From: Purshia tridentata
Taxonomy: Eukaryota; Streptophyta; Magnoliopsida; Rosales; Rosaceae
Assembly (NCBI GenBank): GCA_003254885.1
Contig: QANT01005673.1
Coordinates: 55,205-119,204, forward strand
DNA: 64,000 nt
Direction: 5' to 3'
In this document: positions 51,404 through 63,300 of the stretch, in pieces
Numbering within the stretch: the stretch's first letter is position 1
Layout of the letters: each line of letters starts with the position of its first letter
The notes under the pieces: generated by a model
What the model saw: the letters and a program-made list of their open reading frames with translations, nothing else
The model's database searches: none
What the model was told of the DNA's origin: nothing
Position numbers and translations under genes: made by a program

Positions 51404-54186
51404 CATCATTCCATTGTGGGTTTTTGATATATTTTGATAGCTCGGTTAGAGTTCCTTAGTCAACCAATCAAGTGATGGTGAATCGGTGATGATTCACTTG
51501 TAAGGATAGAGGAGAGGTAGATCAATCATTGTGTAAAAGAAGTTGGATTCTTTCTATGGTGCATTATCTATATATAGAAAAGAATATTTACTTTTATGGT
51601 GGTAGCCAGTTTTTGTTAATTCTACTATATGTCAAAGTAATTTAGTGACATTCAAAGGGCAGAGTATTTAAGGCAAGAGTCATTAAAGAAGACAAACAAT
51701 CGAGAGAACAAATAAAGGAATTAACCAATCTACTGGCATCAAATCAATAGATTCATAAGGAATACAAAGTGTAGAAGCAGCAAGAGAGTTGTACCAAAGA
51801 TAGCCACAACTTGTTTCATCATCTCTTGCTTTTGTTTAGTAGTGACAGCACAACACAAGAAGTGGGTTTAGGCCAAGAGATGCTTCAACTGAATCCAATG
51901 GGCTAGAGCCAATGGAGTGGATTGGGGTGAACCTTTCCTAGAAAAATCTAAAAAATATGTATGTTTTGTATGGGCTATAAGTAGCCTCTAACCCATGTAG
52001 CCCCAAGCATCATTAAGTCAAAACTAAGATGCCAAAAATCCACCGCTGTATGCTTAATTTATTGTGCACTTCACAAACATTGCCACGGCATAAAGCCCCT
52101 GTACAAAAACACACTCAGAAAATTCACCACCTTGAACAAGTGTCAAGTTTTAATTGCTTTACTATTTCTTTCCATTATTCTTCTTAATGATCACGTCCCT
52201 AAGGTACTACTAATTAAATTCAGCATGTAGTAGCTAGTGTGAAGAAGTGGAATGCATGTAAAAGTTCTCCTTTGGCATGATTTTCAACCCATTTAAACCA
52301 CACCATTACCTGGGTGCATGAGCATGACTGTCGCATCATGAAGCACAAGTTACATTAACACTTAAATTACTTGCTTCAGTGCCTCAATGGTGGGCGTAGT
52401 AATCATTGTCATAAATCATAATTGTGTATTACTATAACTTCTATTTGTTTGTGAATGTCATTGTTCAGCCAACAATCACTAATTTATTATTATTCTTAAT
52501 GCCCGTTTTGTCATTTCAGGTGGTGGAGTGGCTTCAAATAAGCACTTCCTTGCCGTACAAATAAATATCAGGTATAAATTTTCAAATAGAGATTGACAAC
52601 TTTGTTTGCTAGGACTATGCAGTGAAAGTGATCATTAGTTGCTTTCTATTTCATGGTAAGAAAATAAAACAGCTTTGAATCTTCTTATAAGATGAGTGCA
52701 AAGTGTATGTAGTAATTACTGAATCTTCTTATAATTTCTTGCCTGCTTTGGTCTTTGCTTCTTGTACCTCTGGTCTCTTGGAGGACATATTTGTCCTAGA
52801 ATGGACCTTCCTACTACAGCTAATGCATGCCTTGATACCCTGTCTTTTCATTCAAGAACTATTCCTTTAAAACTAATATATCAAAGCTTCTTGCTTTTCT
52901 TCATGGGCTCTCCACCATGCCAAAAGAAAAAAAAAATATTTGTCTCCATGAATCTTATTCTTCTAAGAGGACCCAGCATGCCACTCACAAAGTTAGACAC
53001 ACATATCTGCAAGTGTGCTCACATACACAGAGTTGCAAACACTTGCACATGTAGTCATGAATCATGCTATGAATATGCTTGTCACAACTTGTCTTTGCAG
53101 ATGACTCTAATATGCACCAAATGGCCGACTGCTTTTTTATCTCGACGTTTCCATGACATGACCTGACTGGTATGAGACTGTTTATTTATTTATTTTTATA
53201 AGGTATGCTTTCAGAAGAAAATGGTTGAAAATCTCAATATGCCTCTGGCAAGTGACCTTATAAATCCTAAAAAATGATTCAATTTTGGGTTGAACATGAT
53301 GTTGTCTATAACATGATCTAGCTAGCTATAACAGCAGCACTGAAGAAAACTAGCTAGTGGTAGAATATTTAGATGAAATGAATCTGAGAGAAATAGAAGA
53401 ATCCCATGTCTCATTTAGAATACCTTTAATCATTAAAGACTTTTCCACCTTGTGAGTGGAGGTTCTTGGCTCACTATCTATAGTGAAACAAGGTTGGTGC
53501 ATTTCCATGCATACACGCCATTCCAACAAATCAATCAAATTTATGTAGAAAAGAAAAGAAGAAAAACCAGAAAAAAGAACAAAAGATTTACTGCTTTCTC
53601 CTCTGTCCCCAACTTAAATGGAGACAAAAGATGCTCAGCTATGAATCAGGCCCAGTTATCTATCCAAAGGATAGCTAAGCAAAAGTGGCCCCTCCACATA
53701 AGAATCATTGCTCCTTACCTTTAAATTCAGAATCAGGAACCCACTTTTTGATGCATAATTAAAGAGAAGCCTCTCACGATTCACAACCTTCCACGCCTCA
53801 TCAATGTATGTGCCTTTTTTTTTCCACTCTAATAGAAAAGAGAAAAGACAAAGAGTAAAAAACAAAACTCACAAAGCTAAGGAATGATTTCATTTGTATC
53901 TCTCTGAAATATATGGATGCTTGGCGTTACTGTAAAGCAATTATAGTGACTAAATTGCTCATATCCTTACAAGATCAAAAATACAAAATAGAAAAGAAGA
54001 TAAAAAAAAAGAAAGAAAAATAAAGAGAGTCAGACAGAATCTACAAGCCACTTTCATGAAAAACTAAGAGAGTAAGTTATCTTTATGACGGAGTCCCCCA
54101 ATCAGTTTGAGAGGGACCATGGTTATGATCTGATACTATAATACTTCACCTGGGACTGTGTGACCCCACCAAACTAGTCATGCAAA
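51404..54186. other. intergenic downstream of the CEPR1-like gene
   Basis: No gene is recognised. A segment at about 52937-53005 resembles one upstream of the CEPR1-like gene (see findings). The 52762-53166 open frame has no family features. Confidence 0.45.
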
Positions 54187-57100
54187 TCATAGCTCAAAAG
54201 GGTTCTTGATCTTTGTGGCATTTGATGCTTCTCTGGTCTTAGTTGATGACTTACATGAATCGAATCTGCAAGGGTCTGCCTCAATCAGCAGCTGAACCAC
54301 CTCCTTCATGGTTGGACGTAGAGCCGGGGCCTTGTAGGTACATCGAACAGCAATGCGAAGAACCTGGATCATCTCCTCCCTGAATGACTCTGATAATCGG
54401 TTGTCTAACACCTCCATGGCTCCTTCTTTAGTGTCCACTTTGTTTGAAACCCAGCATATGATATTCTTGTTGTCTCCAAACTCTGCCTCCACTGGCTTCT
54501 TCCCAGTTATCAGTTCCATTAGAACTACCCCAAAACTGTAGACATCACACTTGGTCGTTGCTTTGGATGAATATGCATATTCTGTCACAAACACCAATTA
54601 CAATTTAGTGAAAACATCCTGTGTAATCTTTTCAAGACTGATTTGGACAAATGAATAACTTAAACTAAGTCAAAATTATAAATATATGATAATCTGAACG
54701 AGTGATTTAATGATAAAAAATTGAGGATGAGACAAACTGTAAACTCTTACACCTTAGATTTGAGCCCTCATTATAAGTGTGATGTGAAAAATATTGTACA
54801 TATTTGGCCTGTACTTGAAGGCCTTGTACCGAAAAAAGATATGACACTGTTGATTTGAAGAACTATTTTTTTCGTAAAGATATGACACTGTTGTGTAGGC
54901 ATAGGACTTTCATAGAGTATTAAAACACAGCTTATCATGTTTAGAGTACTAGCTTAGCTTTAAAAGCAACAACTGAGAGCAGTCATAATGATTTTCATGT
55001 AACTGTGAGTGTTAGTAGGGTCAGAAATTAATTACCTGGGGCTAAGTATCCATATGTCCCAGCAATAACAGTGGTGGTGGAATCCTTCCCTCCTCTTGCT
55101 TGCAAAACCTTGGCTATGCCAAAATCTGCAACCTTGGGCTTGTAATTGACATCAAGCAGGATGTTGGTGGACTTAATATCTCTGTGAATAATTGGAGGCA
55201 TCAGATCATGGTGAAGGTATGACAAACCCTGTGCAATCCCAAGCGCAATCTGGTGACGAGTAGGCCAATCCAAATGGATCCAACCTTTGTGAAGAGCATC
55301 CCAAAGGTTGCCGTTCGGCATATACTCATAAACAAGCAGGCTGCAATCCAAACTTGAGAAGTAGCAATACAATTTGACAATGTTTTTGTGCCTTATACTT
55401 CCCAGTGTTTCAACCTCAGTTTTCAACTCCCGGTTTATAATGAACTGATCTTCTGCAGAATCTTTTGTTTTTCTACTCCACAGCCTCTTCACTGCAACTA
55501 CATCCCCACTGCTCAGCTCAATCTTGTACACTGTCCCAGATCCTCCATGGCCTACTATGTTCTTATCAACCATGGCCTCAATGACCTCGCGGTGGTCGAA
55601 ACTGATTCGATGAAAGCTCTTTACATCATATGAGTAGAATGATGAGGATAGGGTCTCATCATGTTCCACCTCTGCTCTTTCTTTTCCAAACCGGCGCTTT
55701 AGGAACAGCAGAGCTCCAATGAGGATGATGACCACTGAAACTGTAACTACCCAGAAGGAGTTTAGTTTCTTTCTGTTGAAAGGTTGGGAACAAATGGGAA
55801 AATTATTTTGGTCAGATGAATTAACATAGCCTGAAACACAGAGACCTGGGTTGCCTGAAAAGCTTTCCACCAACCCTCCTTTTATCAGTGAGAGAGGAAT
55901 TGGACCAGAAAGCTTATTGTTTGAGAAGTTGATAGAGTTTGGTAACAATTCACTGAGACTCTCTGGGATGTTTCCTGTCAAGAGGTTGTTGGAGAGATCA
56001 AGAACATTGAGAGATTTTAGTGAAGAAAGCGAATCGGGAATGGAAGAATTGAGCTTGTTGCCTTGCAACATGAGCAAATTTAGCTTCTTTAGAATGCCAA
56101 TTTCAGAAGGAATTGGACCAGAAATAAGGTTATTGCTGAGATCAATCTTCACTAGACTGGTTGCTCCAGAGATTCCAGGGGGTAGAACACCTGAAATCCT
56201 GTTACTCTGTATAAACAGTTCTGACAAATTTCTAGCTCTTCCAATTGTATTAGCAATCTGACCACTCAAATTGTTGTAACCCAAATCAAAGATTGAAACA
56301 TGGGGAAGACTAAGAAGGCCTGCAGGTATTGAACCCTCCAAACGATTATAGCTAAGTCGAAATCGAAGAAGGGACTGGCATTCTGCATAACTTTCTGGTA
56401 TCTCCCCAGAAAACTTATTGTCCAAGATAAGAAAGTACAGCAACTGACCTCCTTTGCAAACCTCTGTTGGCAGTGGACCAGAAAGTTGGTTCTCAGACAA
56501 GTCCAGGACGACCATAGGTGATGATTGCCCCAGATTTCTTGGAACTTCCCCAGTCAGAAAATTATCATAAAGTGATAACATGCTCAGGGTTTTTGAGTCT
56601 GCTATCACACTTGGGATTTCTCCTGAAAGACTGTTGTTGTAAAGCTGCAGGACTTGGAGCTTGGGAAGGCGACAAATAGATTCCGGAATCTTTCCCGTCA
56701 ACTTATTGACTGACATGTCTAAATCTGTGAGCTCTGTGAGATTTCCAAGCTCCTCAGGTATAGTTCCAACAAGTTGGTTGTAGTAAAGCTCCAACAAGTT
56801 GGTTGTAGTAAAGCTCCAACTGTGTCAAGTTCTTGAGCAAACCAATCTCTTTTGGAATTTGACCCCCAAGGAAATTTCCACTCAGTTCAAGATCGACAAG
56901 GGAAGTCATATTTCCTATTGATGTTGGGATCTTTCCTTGTACCATGCATGTTGTCAAGACCATGGATTTGAGCTTTGTCAGCCTATGCATATTCTCCGGC
57001 AGCTGCCACAAGTTGAAACCTCCATTCTCATTGAAGTTGAGCACCTCAAGATTGGTGAGATTGAATACTGACATGGGGAACTTGCCTTCAAACAAGTTGT

Positions 57101-57563
57101 AAGACAGGTCAAGTATCCTTAGAGGTTTCAAGGGTGAAAAATCTGGAAGTGTTCCGCTGAGATACAAATGATCCATGCTTAGCTCTTCCAAGAATGAGCA
57201 GTTGGTAATGCTGTCCACAAAGTCACCCTTGAGATTGTTACGACCAAGGCGGATAACGCGCAGCTCCGGCAGGTAAGAGCATATGTCTGGCGGAAAGTAG
57301 CCGGAGAGTGATCGGCCGGAGATATCAATCTGGACAACATACCCTTTATTGTTGCAGCTAACCCCAGAGAAGTTACAGTAAGGCTTCCCGCCTGTGACGT
57401 CCCAATCTGGCAAGGAGTTGCCTGAAGCTGAGAGAGACTTTATTATGAGCCCAAAAAAGTATGACTGGTTAGTACTGATCATGGCTTGAGAAGGATGACA
57501 AACCAAGAACATTATAAGTAACATAGAAAGGAGGTAGGTGGTATGACTATGAGGATTGGCCAT
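54187..57563 (-). CDS. CEPR1: CEPR1/XIP1-type LRR receptor kinase, frame broken by a 25-bp duplication
   Basis: There are two exons on the minus strand, 57563-55036 and 54581-54187, with a GT-AG intron (55035-54582). A signal peptide (MANPHSH ... HPSQA) is followed by the LRR N-terminal cap, about twenty leucine-rich repeats, a membrane segment (about 55695-55760, VVTVSVVIILIGALLFL) and a Ser/Thr kinase. The kinase has a glycine loop GHGGSGTV, VAVKRLW, HRDIKSTNILL and DFGIAK, so key catalytic residues are present. At 56766-56815 a 25-bp segment is repeated exactly. This shifts the frame and stops the 5' frame at 56754, after 269 codons. Discounting one copy, the gene is about 965 aa, the length of CEPR1. 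Family knowledge: CEPR1/XIP1 perceives C-terminally encoded peptides (CEPs) in vascular tissue and signals nitrogen status. Neighbouring XK2 supports the orthology. The break may be an assembly error or a real loss-of-function allele. Confidence 0.85.
56766..56815. repeat. exact 25-bp tandem duplication inside the CEPR1-like LRR
   Basis: Two identical 25-base copies (56766-56790 and 56791-56815) encode the repeated LELYYNQLVG region on the minus strand. Because 25 is not a multiple of three, the downstream frame changes. Confidence 0.95.
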
Positions 57564-57678
57564 CTGAAAAGATCAAAGTTGAAGATCGAGAGAGAGGGAA
57601 TTAATTAAGAGAGGGAAATAAAGAGGTAGTTAATAAACTGGTACTTGTTGCAGGGAAGGAGGTGAGGAAGAGAAGATG

Positions 57679-57686
57679 TATATAAA
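57679..57686 (-). promoter_or_regulatory. possible TATA box of the CEPR1-like gene
   Basis: TTTATATA on the minus strand lies about 116 bases upstream of the ATG at 57563, in an otherwise gene-free leader. Confidence 0.35.
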
Positions 57687-57689
57687 TGT

Positions 57690-59540
57690 GATGATTGTGG
57701 GGATCATTGGGTGCAGCAGTAAAAAGCCTTGATGATGATGAAAAAAAAAGGAGGGTTCGTGCAGTAGTACAGATTAGTGAGAGAGAGAGGTGCTGGCATA
57801 TCTTTGCATAAAGAGGCTTTACGTTTATACTCCCACCAGATGTACGTAGGGGAATAACATCAGTGGCAACTACTTTATACTGAAAACCACATGCCAATTT
57901 AAAGAAATTATATTTGTTTTCGTGAATCTCATTCTTCGAAGAGGACCCCTCTAACCACTCACAAAGCTAGACACAGACACTCCTCTTGATCGATTATGAT
58001 GCATAATTTAGTGTAGATGTGACTACTGAGACACCAATTCTTATGTTTGTACAAAATACAAAGCATATGTGAAAGAGGATCAAAGCAAATAGATGAGGGT
58101 TAGTAGACTGATCTTTCTTTGCCATGCTTTTGTTTTTAAGTCCTGGGATTTGTACTTTTTAATTAAGATATGAGTGTGTACTCCAAATATATGAGGTATC
58201 ACATATATACTTTATACAATTCGATCACTTGTACAATTGAACAGTGATGTACTTACAATGATGCAACTTAAGACATCAAGTAAAGTATCAGATCAGTGGG
58301 GGTAATATCTTTAGCTTAATAATTAAAGGTTTACAAGCATTTTTGTGAGTGCATGGTGGGAGAAATCTTTACATATAATTGGTGTACATAATATATATTT
58401 CACAGTAACTAGTCACATGACCAACACATGATGAGAAAGTAGCTGTGAGAGGACTACCCCTCCTATAATAACTGTACTCGATGAGAAAGTGGCCGTGAAA
58501 AGAGTATTATATATTGCATTTTGAAGAGTTCAAACCTTTGTATTGTTACAAAATAGCTCTATAGTTATGTCAATTAAAATGGCTAATTATTACACATTAT
58601 AGTTGCACTGAAATATGTTACTAATAAAAGATGTCCATAATTACTAATAATAGTAATCTAATGTTTAAGCATCTGTTGGTCTTCCTCTGCCGGTTTGGTT
58701 TTCTGCAGATTTTGGGCTTGGCTTAATCAGTGCTTTTCTTCTTCTCTTGTGTTAAGTTTGTGCTACGAGTGAATACTAATCCGCATCAGAGGAATAATCT
58801 TTAGCCATAAGACTTTTCCCAACATATAGATGCAAAGGGTTTGTTGAAGATAAAAAGCTGCAAACAATGGCAAACAAGCCTTTTTCAGAACCTGACTGTA
58901 TATGTTAATTAGGCCAATCAAAATCTAAATGGTGGCATACACTACATGTTTACAAGGGGTAAAGAAGCTCAGGTGAATATTTTTCTTTATTATCATTATC
59001 TTATTGTTGGAGGTGGATAAGTTGGAATTTCAACCATTATAAAATTGTGTTGCACCAAGAAAGTAAAGATAAAAGGTACCCATGAGAGTGAGAGTGCACC
59101 TCTGCATTTTGTGTTACTACTTACATTACATGTTATCCACATAAAAGTAGGACCATTCATTGCTGAGACTTGTATTACTTTCAGCCTGATTGGTTAACAA
59201 TACAAGTCTTCCTTTTGTTTGGAATATGAAAACCTTTTCCTTAACCTTTTTCTATTTGAGTATATAATATATAAGACCAAATGAGACGAACAAATTGTGT
59301 ACAGGTAACATACTTCCAAGGATAGTAGTTGGATTGAACTGAGGTCTATGAGGAACATAGTTGACTCTGGAAAACTAAAGGTTAGTATTGGCCTAACTCA
59401 GGGTTGATCGGAGCAGGCTTGACTCGCTTTGGTGTTACCCAACAAACCTTTTACTTGGAAAGGAAGTTATGCTATCACGGTAACGCAGAGCTGGATAGTG
59501 TGGTTTAGGGTTTAAGGTGCAGAGCTCGTGAATGTTGTGA
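57690..59540. other. intergenic upstream of the CEPR1-like gene
   Basis: No gene is recognised. A segment at 57909-57980 resembles 52937-53005. Open frame 57601-57897 on the minus strand lies in the leader and has no family features. Confidence 0.45.
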
Positions 59541-59643
59541 GTGGTTTCGAACTTAAAAGCTGTCTAATTGAGAGAAATATCACTAGATTAATTAATATTA
59601 ATAGTTTAACTATCATTTTGCGGTTCGGGTTATCTGTAATTAT

Positions 59644-60251
59644 TGTTAGGATCGATTAGATAGAATGGGAAAAACACAAACTCAAACCAATAAAGAAATA
59701 GGCAAGAGAAAAAGTAAATAAGGACACCAAGGATTTATCGTGGTTCGGCAGTGTGCCTACGTCCACGGGCAGCGATATTAGAATAACTCCACTATATCAA
59801 ATAATGGGTATAGCGGAAAGATCTTACCAAGTCTAAGAACAAGACTTGATGAACACCTAGAGAGTACAAGAGGAATCACCACTTCTTCAAGCTATGAACA
59901 CCTTGAAGGAAACACCAAAAGAAATACTTCACTTCTCTCACACTCTCTCTTTCTCTATACTCTCACTCCTCACTTTGAGTGGTAGTCGGAATGCAATTAG
60001 CTTGATTGCTTCAATTGCTTGATGTTAAATGCCAAGCCTCATCCTCCTTTTATAGCCATGGATGGATCCTTCTAGCAACTTGGAGAGAAGTCCACCAACT
60101 CTTGGACAACTTGGAGAATTGATTAGTCTCTAGATATTTCCACAAGTTTCTAGCTACTAGGAGAATTGATTAGTCTTTAGATATTTCCACAAGTTTCTAG
60201 CTACTAGGAGAATTGATTAGTCTCTAGATATTTCCACAAGTTTCTAGCTTG
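59644..60251 (+). mobile_element. LTR-like sequence, truncated at an assembly gap
   Basis: The segment opens TGTTAGGATC and contains CGTGGTTCGGCAGTGTGCCT with TACGTCCACGGG, a motif pair widespread in plant Copia-type LTRs as I remember them. Its right end is lost at the N at 60252. No coding frame is present, so a solo or partial LTR is likely. Confidence 0.45.
60114..60250 (+). repeat. 47-bp tandem repeat, three units
   Basis: Units start at 60114, 60161 and 60208, each opening GAGAATTGATTAGTCT and containing CCACAAGTTTCTAGCT. The third is interrupted just before the N. Confidence 0.85.
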
Positions 60252-60357
60252 NGTGGTTTCGAACTTAAAAGCTGTCTAATTGAGAGAAATATCACTAGAT
60301 TAATTAATATTAATAGTTTAACTATCATTTTGCGGTTTGGGTTATCTGTAATTATTG

Positions 60358-63300
60358 GAGCCATGCATGCTCAACTCAACTAAACTAAACTCAATGGGCC
60401 TTATAAAAAAGCCCAATAGACTTGCTGAACCCATGTAAATCAGTGATGGGAATCTGAGTTGGATAAGATCATAGAAGTGCTCAATGATGAAGCGCAAAGC
60501 AAAGATACCCACTCTTCAAAAGCTTCAAGAATTCATGACCCCAAAAAAAGAAAAAAAAGCTTCAAGAATTGGGAATTTGATCAAATCTGAGTTGGCAATG
60601 CCTTACAAGTTGCTTTTGCTTTTGCAGACCGACATTTTCTTTTGGAGGTGGTGGGTGGAGGGGCTAACATGCGCCTGAATCATCAGCGCAGAATAGCAAC
60701 TGCATTGCTGAAAAATAATATTGGACATGCTTTTCTTTTGTTCTGTGACAAATTGACAACCACTGGAAATGGGTGATGCAGATGCTCATGTTTGATTGGC
60801 TAAATTAATTGGAGTCGTAAATAAAAAATAAAAATAAAAAAAGGTTAATTTTTGGCAAATAAACGCTCTTTTATTTGCATATTATAAATTGATAATATAA
60901 TTAAAATTAAAAATAAAGTGAAAATACGTACATAAAAAATAGAGATAATCATAGTTATAATGAAGGCCTGCAATTAGATGATTTCATGCTGCGGCAGGCC
61001 GCGTCCCACTGCATCAAGTATTTTATTATATTTCACATAATCTTCGTTATTTTATATGAATAATATATGATACAATAAAGTGTGCTTTTCATAGTCAATC
61101 CTCTCTCGAATTTTTGCAATATAATCGCTTTTTATAGGATGGAATCTAAGTGATGTATTTATCATAAATTATAATAATAATTTACAAAATGCATCATTCA
61201 AGTTAGCGAGTCTCACGCACACACCAATACTAATATCTCATTACAAGAATTTATTTATTTTTTCTTTTTTTTTCATTCACTTATTCAAAGAGTTGATGAT
61301 GACATCCCATTCATAAGAAGCATATCCAAACTGGAGAACGCATTTTTAGGGGTTGTTTAGTACGTAATTAACTTATTATGGGTTTTCCCATTACTAGAAA
61401 TGTAAATATTTACTAACCTCCTATTTAGAGCTAAGATATTTCATAACTCCCACCCTAATTTAGCTCTGCCAAACTCCCTATTATAAACTTAAACTCTCTC
61501 GAAACCTCCTAATCAACCTTATACCCAGCTATATTTGACTTTTTTATATTAATATTTCGATTATACTCTATACCCAGATCTCTCTCCTCTCCTCTGCGTT
61601 CACTCTCTCTCTCTGCTTTACCATGGCTGCCTTCTCTTAATTCACTCTCTCTATGCGTTCACCTTCTCTCTCTCTCTCTCTTCCCCTTCCTACTTATTTT
61701 TTCTTTGGAAAAAAAAAAAAAGATACAGAAGAAGAATAAGAAGGGAAAGAGAAAAGAAGAAGAAAAAAGAAAAGAAAAGCTGATGGCCTTATTTATGCTT
61801 CAGTTGCTCGAAAGATGTGTTCCTTAGAGAAGTCTTGTGCATCCCTTTTAACTTCTTTTTTTAAATAGAAACAGGGCATTTTGTAATTGAAACCGACATG
61901 ACTCATTTGGATAAGCATAGACAACTGCTATGGCGCAGTCGTCATGTAGTTCGCAGTTTCCTGTAATTCAAGAACTTCATACGAACGAAAGATTTTGATT
62001 TAGTTTGTAAAGCAAATGCAAGTTTTCTTTCCCTCCTGATAAATGTGCCTTTGCTTGACCGTGAAGTGGACATGAGTTATAGTTGAGTACTACTACTGCA
62101 TTAATTAGTTGTCACCTATGCTATGTGCATGCCAGAGAAGCTAGGGTTGAGGATTGGTGTTCCTCTTTCATTAATTAATTGATCAGTCTGCAACATTGAT
62201 GAGATGTTTACTTAGCTGAAATGGGAATGGAATGAATGAGGAATGAGGATCATTCTCATTTCAGATAAGTAAAGAAATTCCTGCAACTCACCATTAGACT
62301 AGTGTGACTACTTGTAAAAAGGAATTCCATATTTTAGTCTATTTTTGACCCCATACTGATAAATGATAATATGTCATTCTTATTCTCAATCCTAACCTAA
62401 TGTTTACTACTTTTTTATCAGGAGAAAAACCACTCTCTAGCAATAAATAAATTTACTTAGTATATTTACTCACATTTTCAAATAACAAAAACAGATATAA
62501 ATAATAAAATCAAATCAAAAGAAATAAGAAATCATTTGTCCACTTCTTATATTTTTTCGGACAAAAGAAAAGGGCTTAATACAATATAGTGCGTATCTCA
62601 ATTTTACCACCTTCTAAATTTTCCATCACAATGATAAAGGGTCCAAATGACCAACTACATGAGCATTTCTGCGAAGGACCTAAGAAAAATAAGCAAAAAT
62701 TATCAATAAATTGAAGGAGCTACAGCTACCGCAGTTTATTTTTCTTTATTCAAACATAAAGTCTGTCCAATTAATTTGGATTTTAGATTAGATGGTGATG
62801 AAAGTAACATTTCCCATAATCCCATGAGTTAAAAATCTGTCAAACTGATTTTGTGTGTGTTTGATTCAATGTGTGATTGTGTGTTTTGTTGGTGCAGTCT
62901 CTTGCACCATTGATGTTTAGGTCACTGGTGAGGCTACTAACATCCCTAATTGGCTCGCCTGCTGCCTCAGTCTCCACCTTGCTCTACTACATGAGCTTCT
63001 GTCTCAGAATATCATCTTGGAAAGATTAGTTCGACATGAAATGCTTGATCAAGATAATTACTTGTTCCATTTCCTTGGCAACTTTTTGAGATGTTTTTGG
63101 TAGCAACTTAAAGTAGAATTAAGGAGCCGGCATATTATTCAATTGTAAGTTGTGGTGAGTGTGTATATTTTAATCTTTGAATTCATATTCAAATCACAAT
63201 GACAAGAAATGTATTCATGAGGTGCAGTATCTATAGGTCCAATTGGGATTTCCTAATGATCAAGAGAAAATTAAACAATTAATCTTGAGATAGATCTATG

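Larger units (their letters stand above)
59541..60357. repeat. 105-bp direct repeats flanking a TE-like insertion, with an N at one junction
   Basis: The sequence GTGGTTTCGAACTTAAAAGC through TCTGTAATTATTG occurs at 59541-59645 and 60253-60357 with one mismatch seen. The second copy begins one base after the N at 60252. This is far too long to be a target-site duplication. Confidence 0.85.

Noticed and set aside
55388-56261. Plus-strand open frames opposite the CEPR1-like gene (81 and 136 aa)
   Set aside because: Shadows of a repetitive LRR and kinase sequence; no recognisable protein.
60114-60250. CRISPR-like array
   Set aside because: Three contiguous 47-bp tandem units without spacers, in a plant genome.
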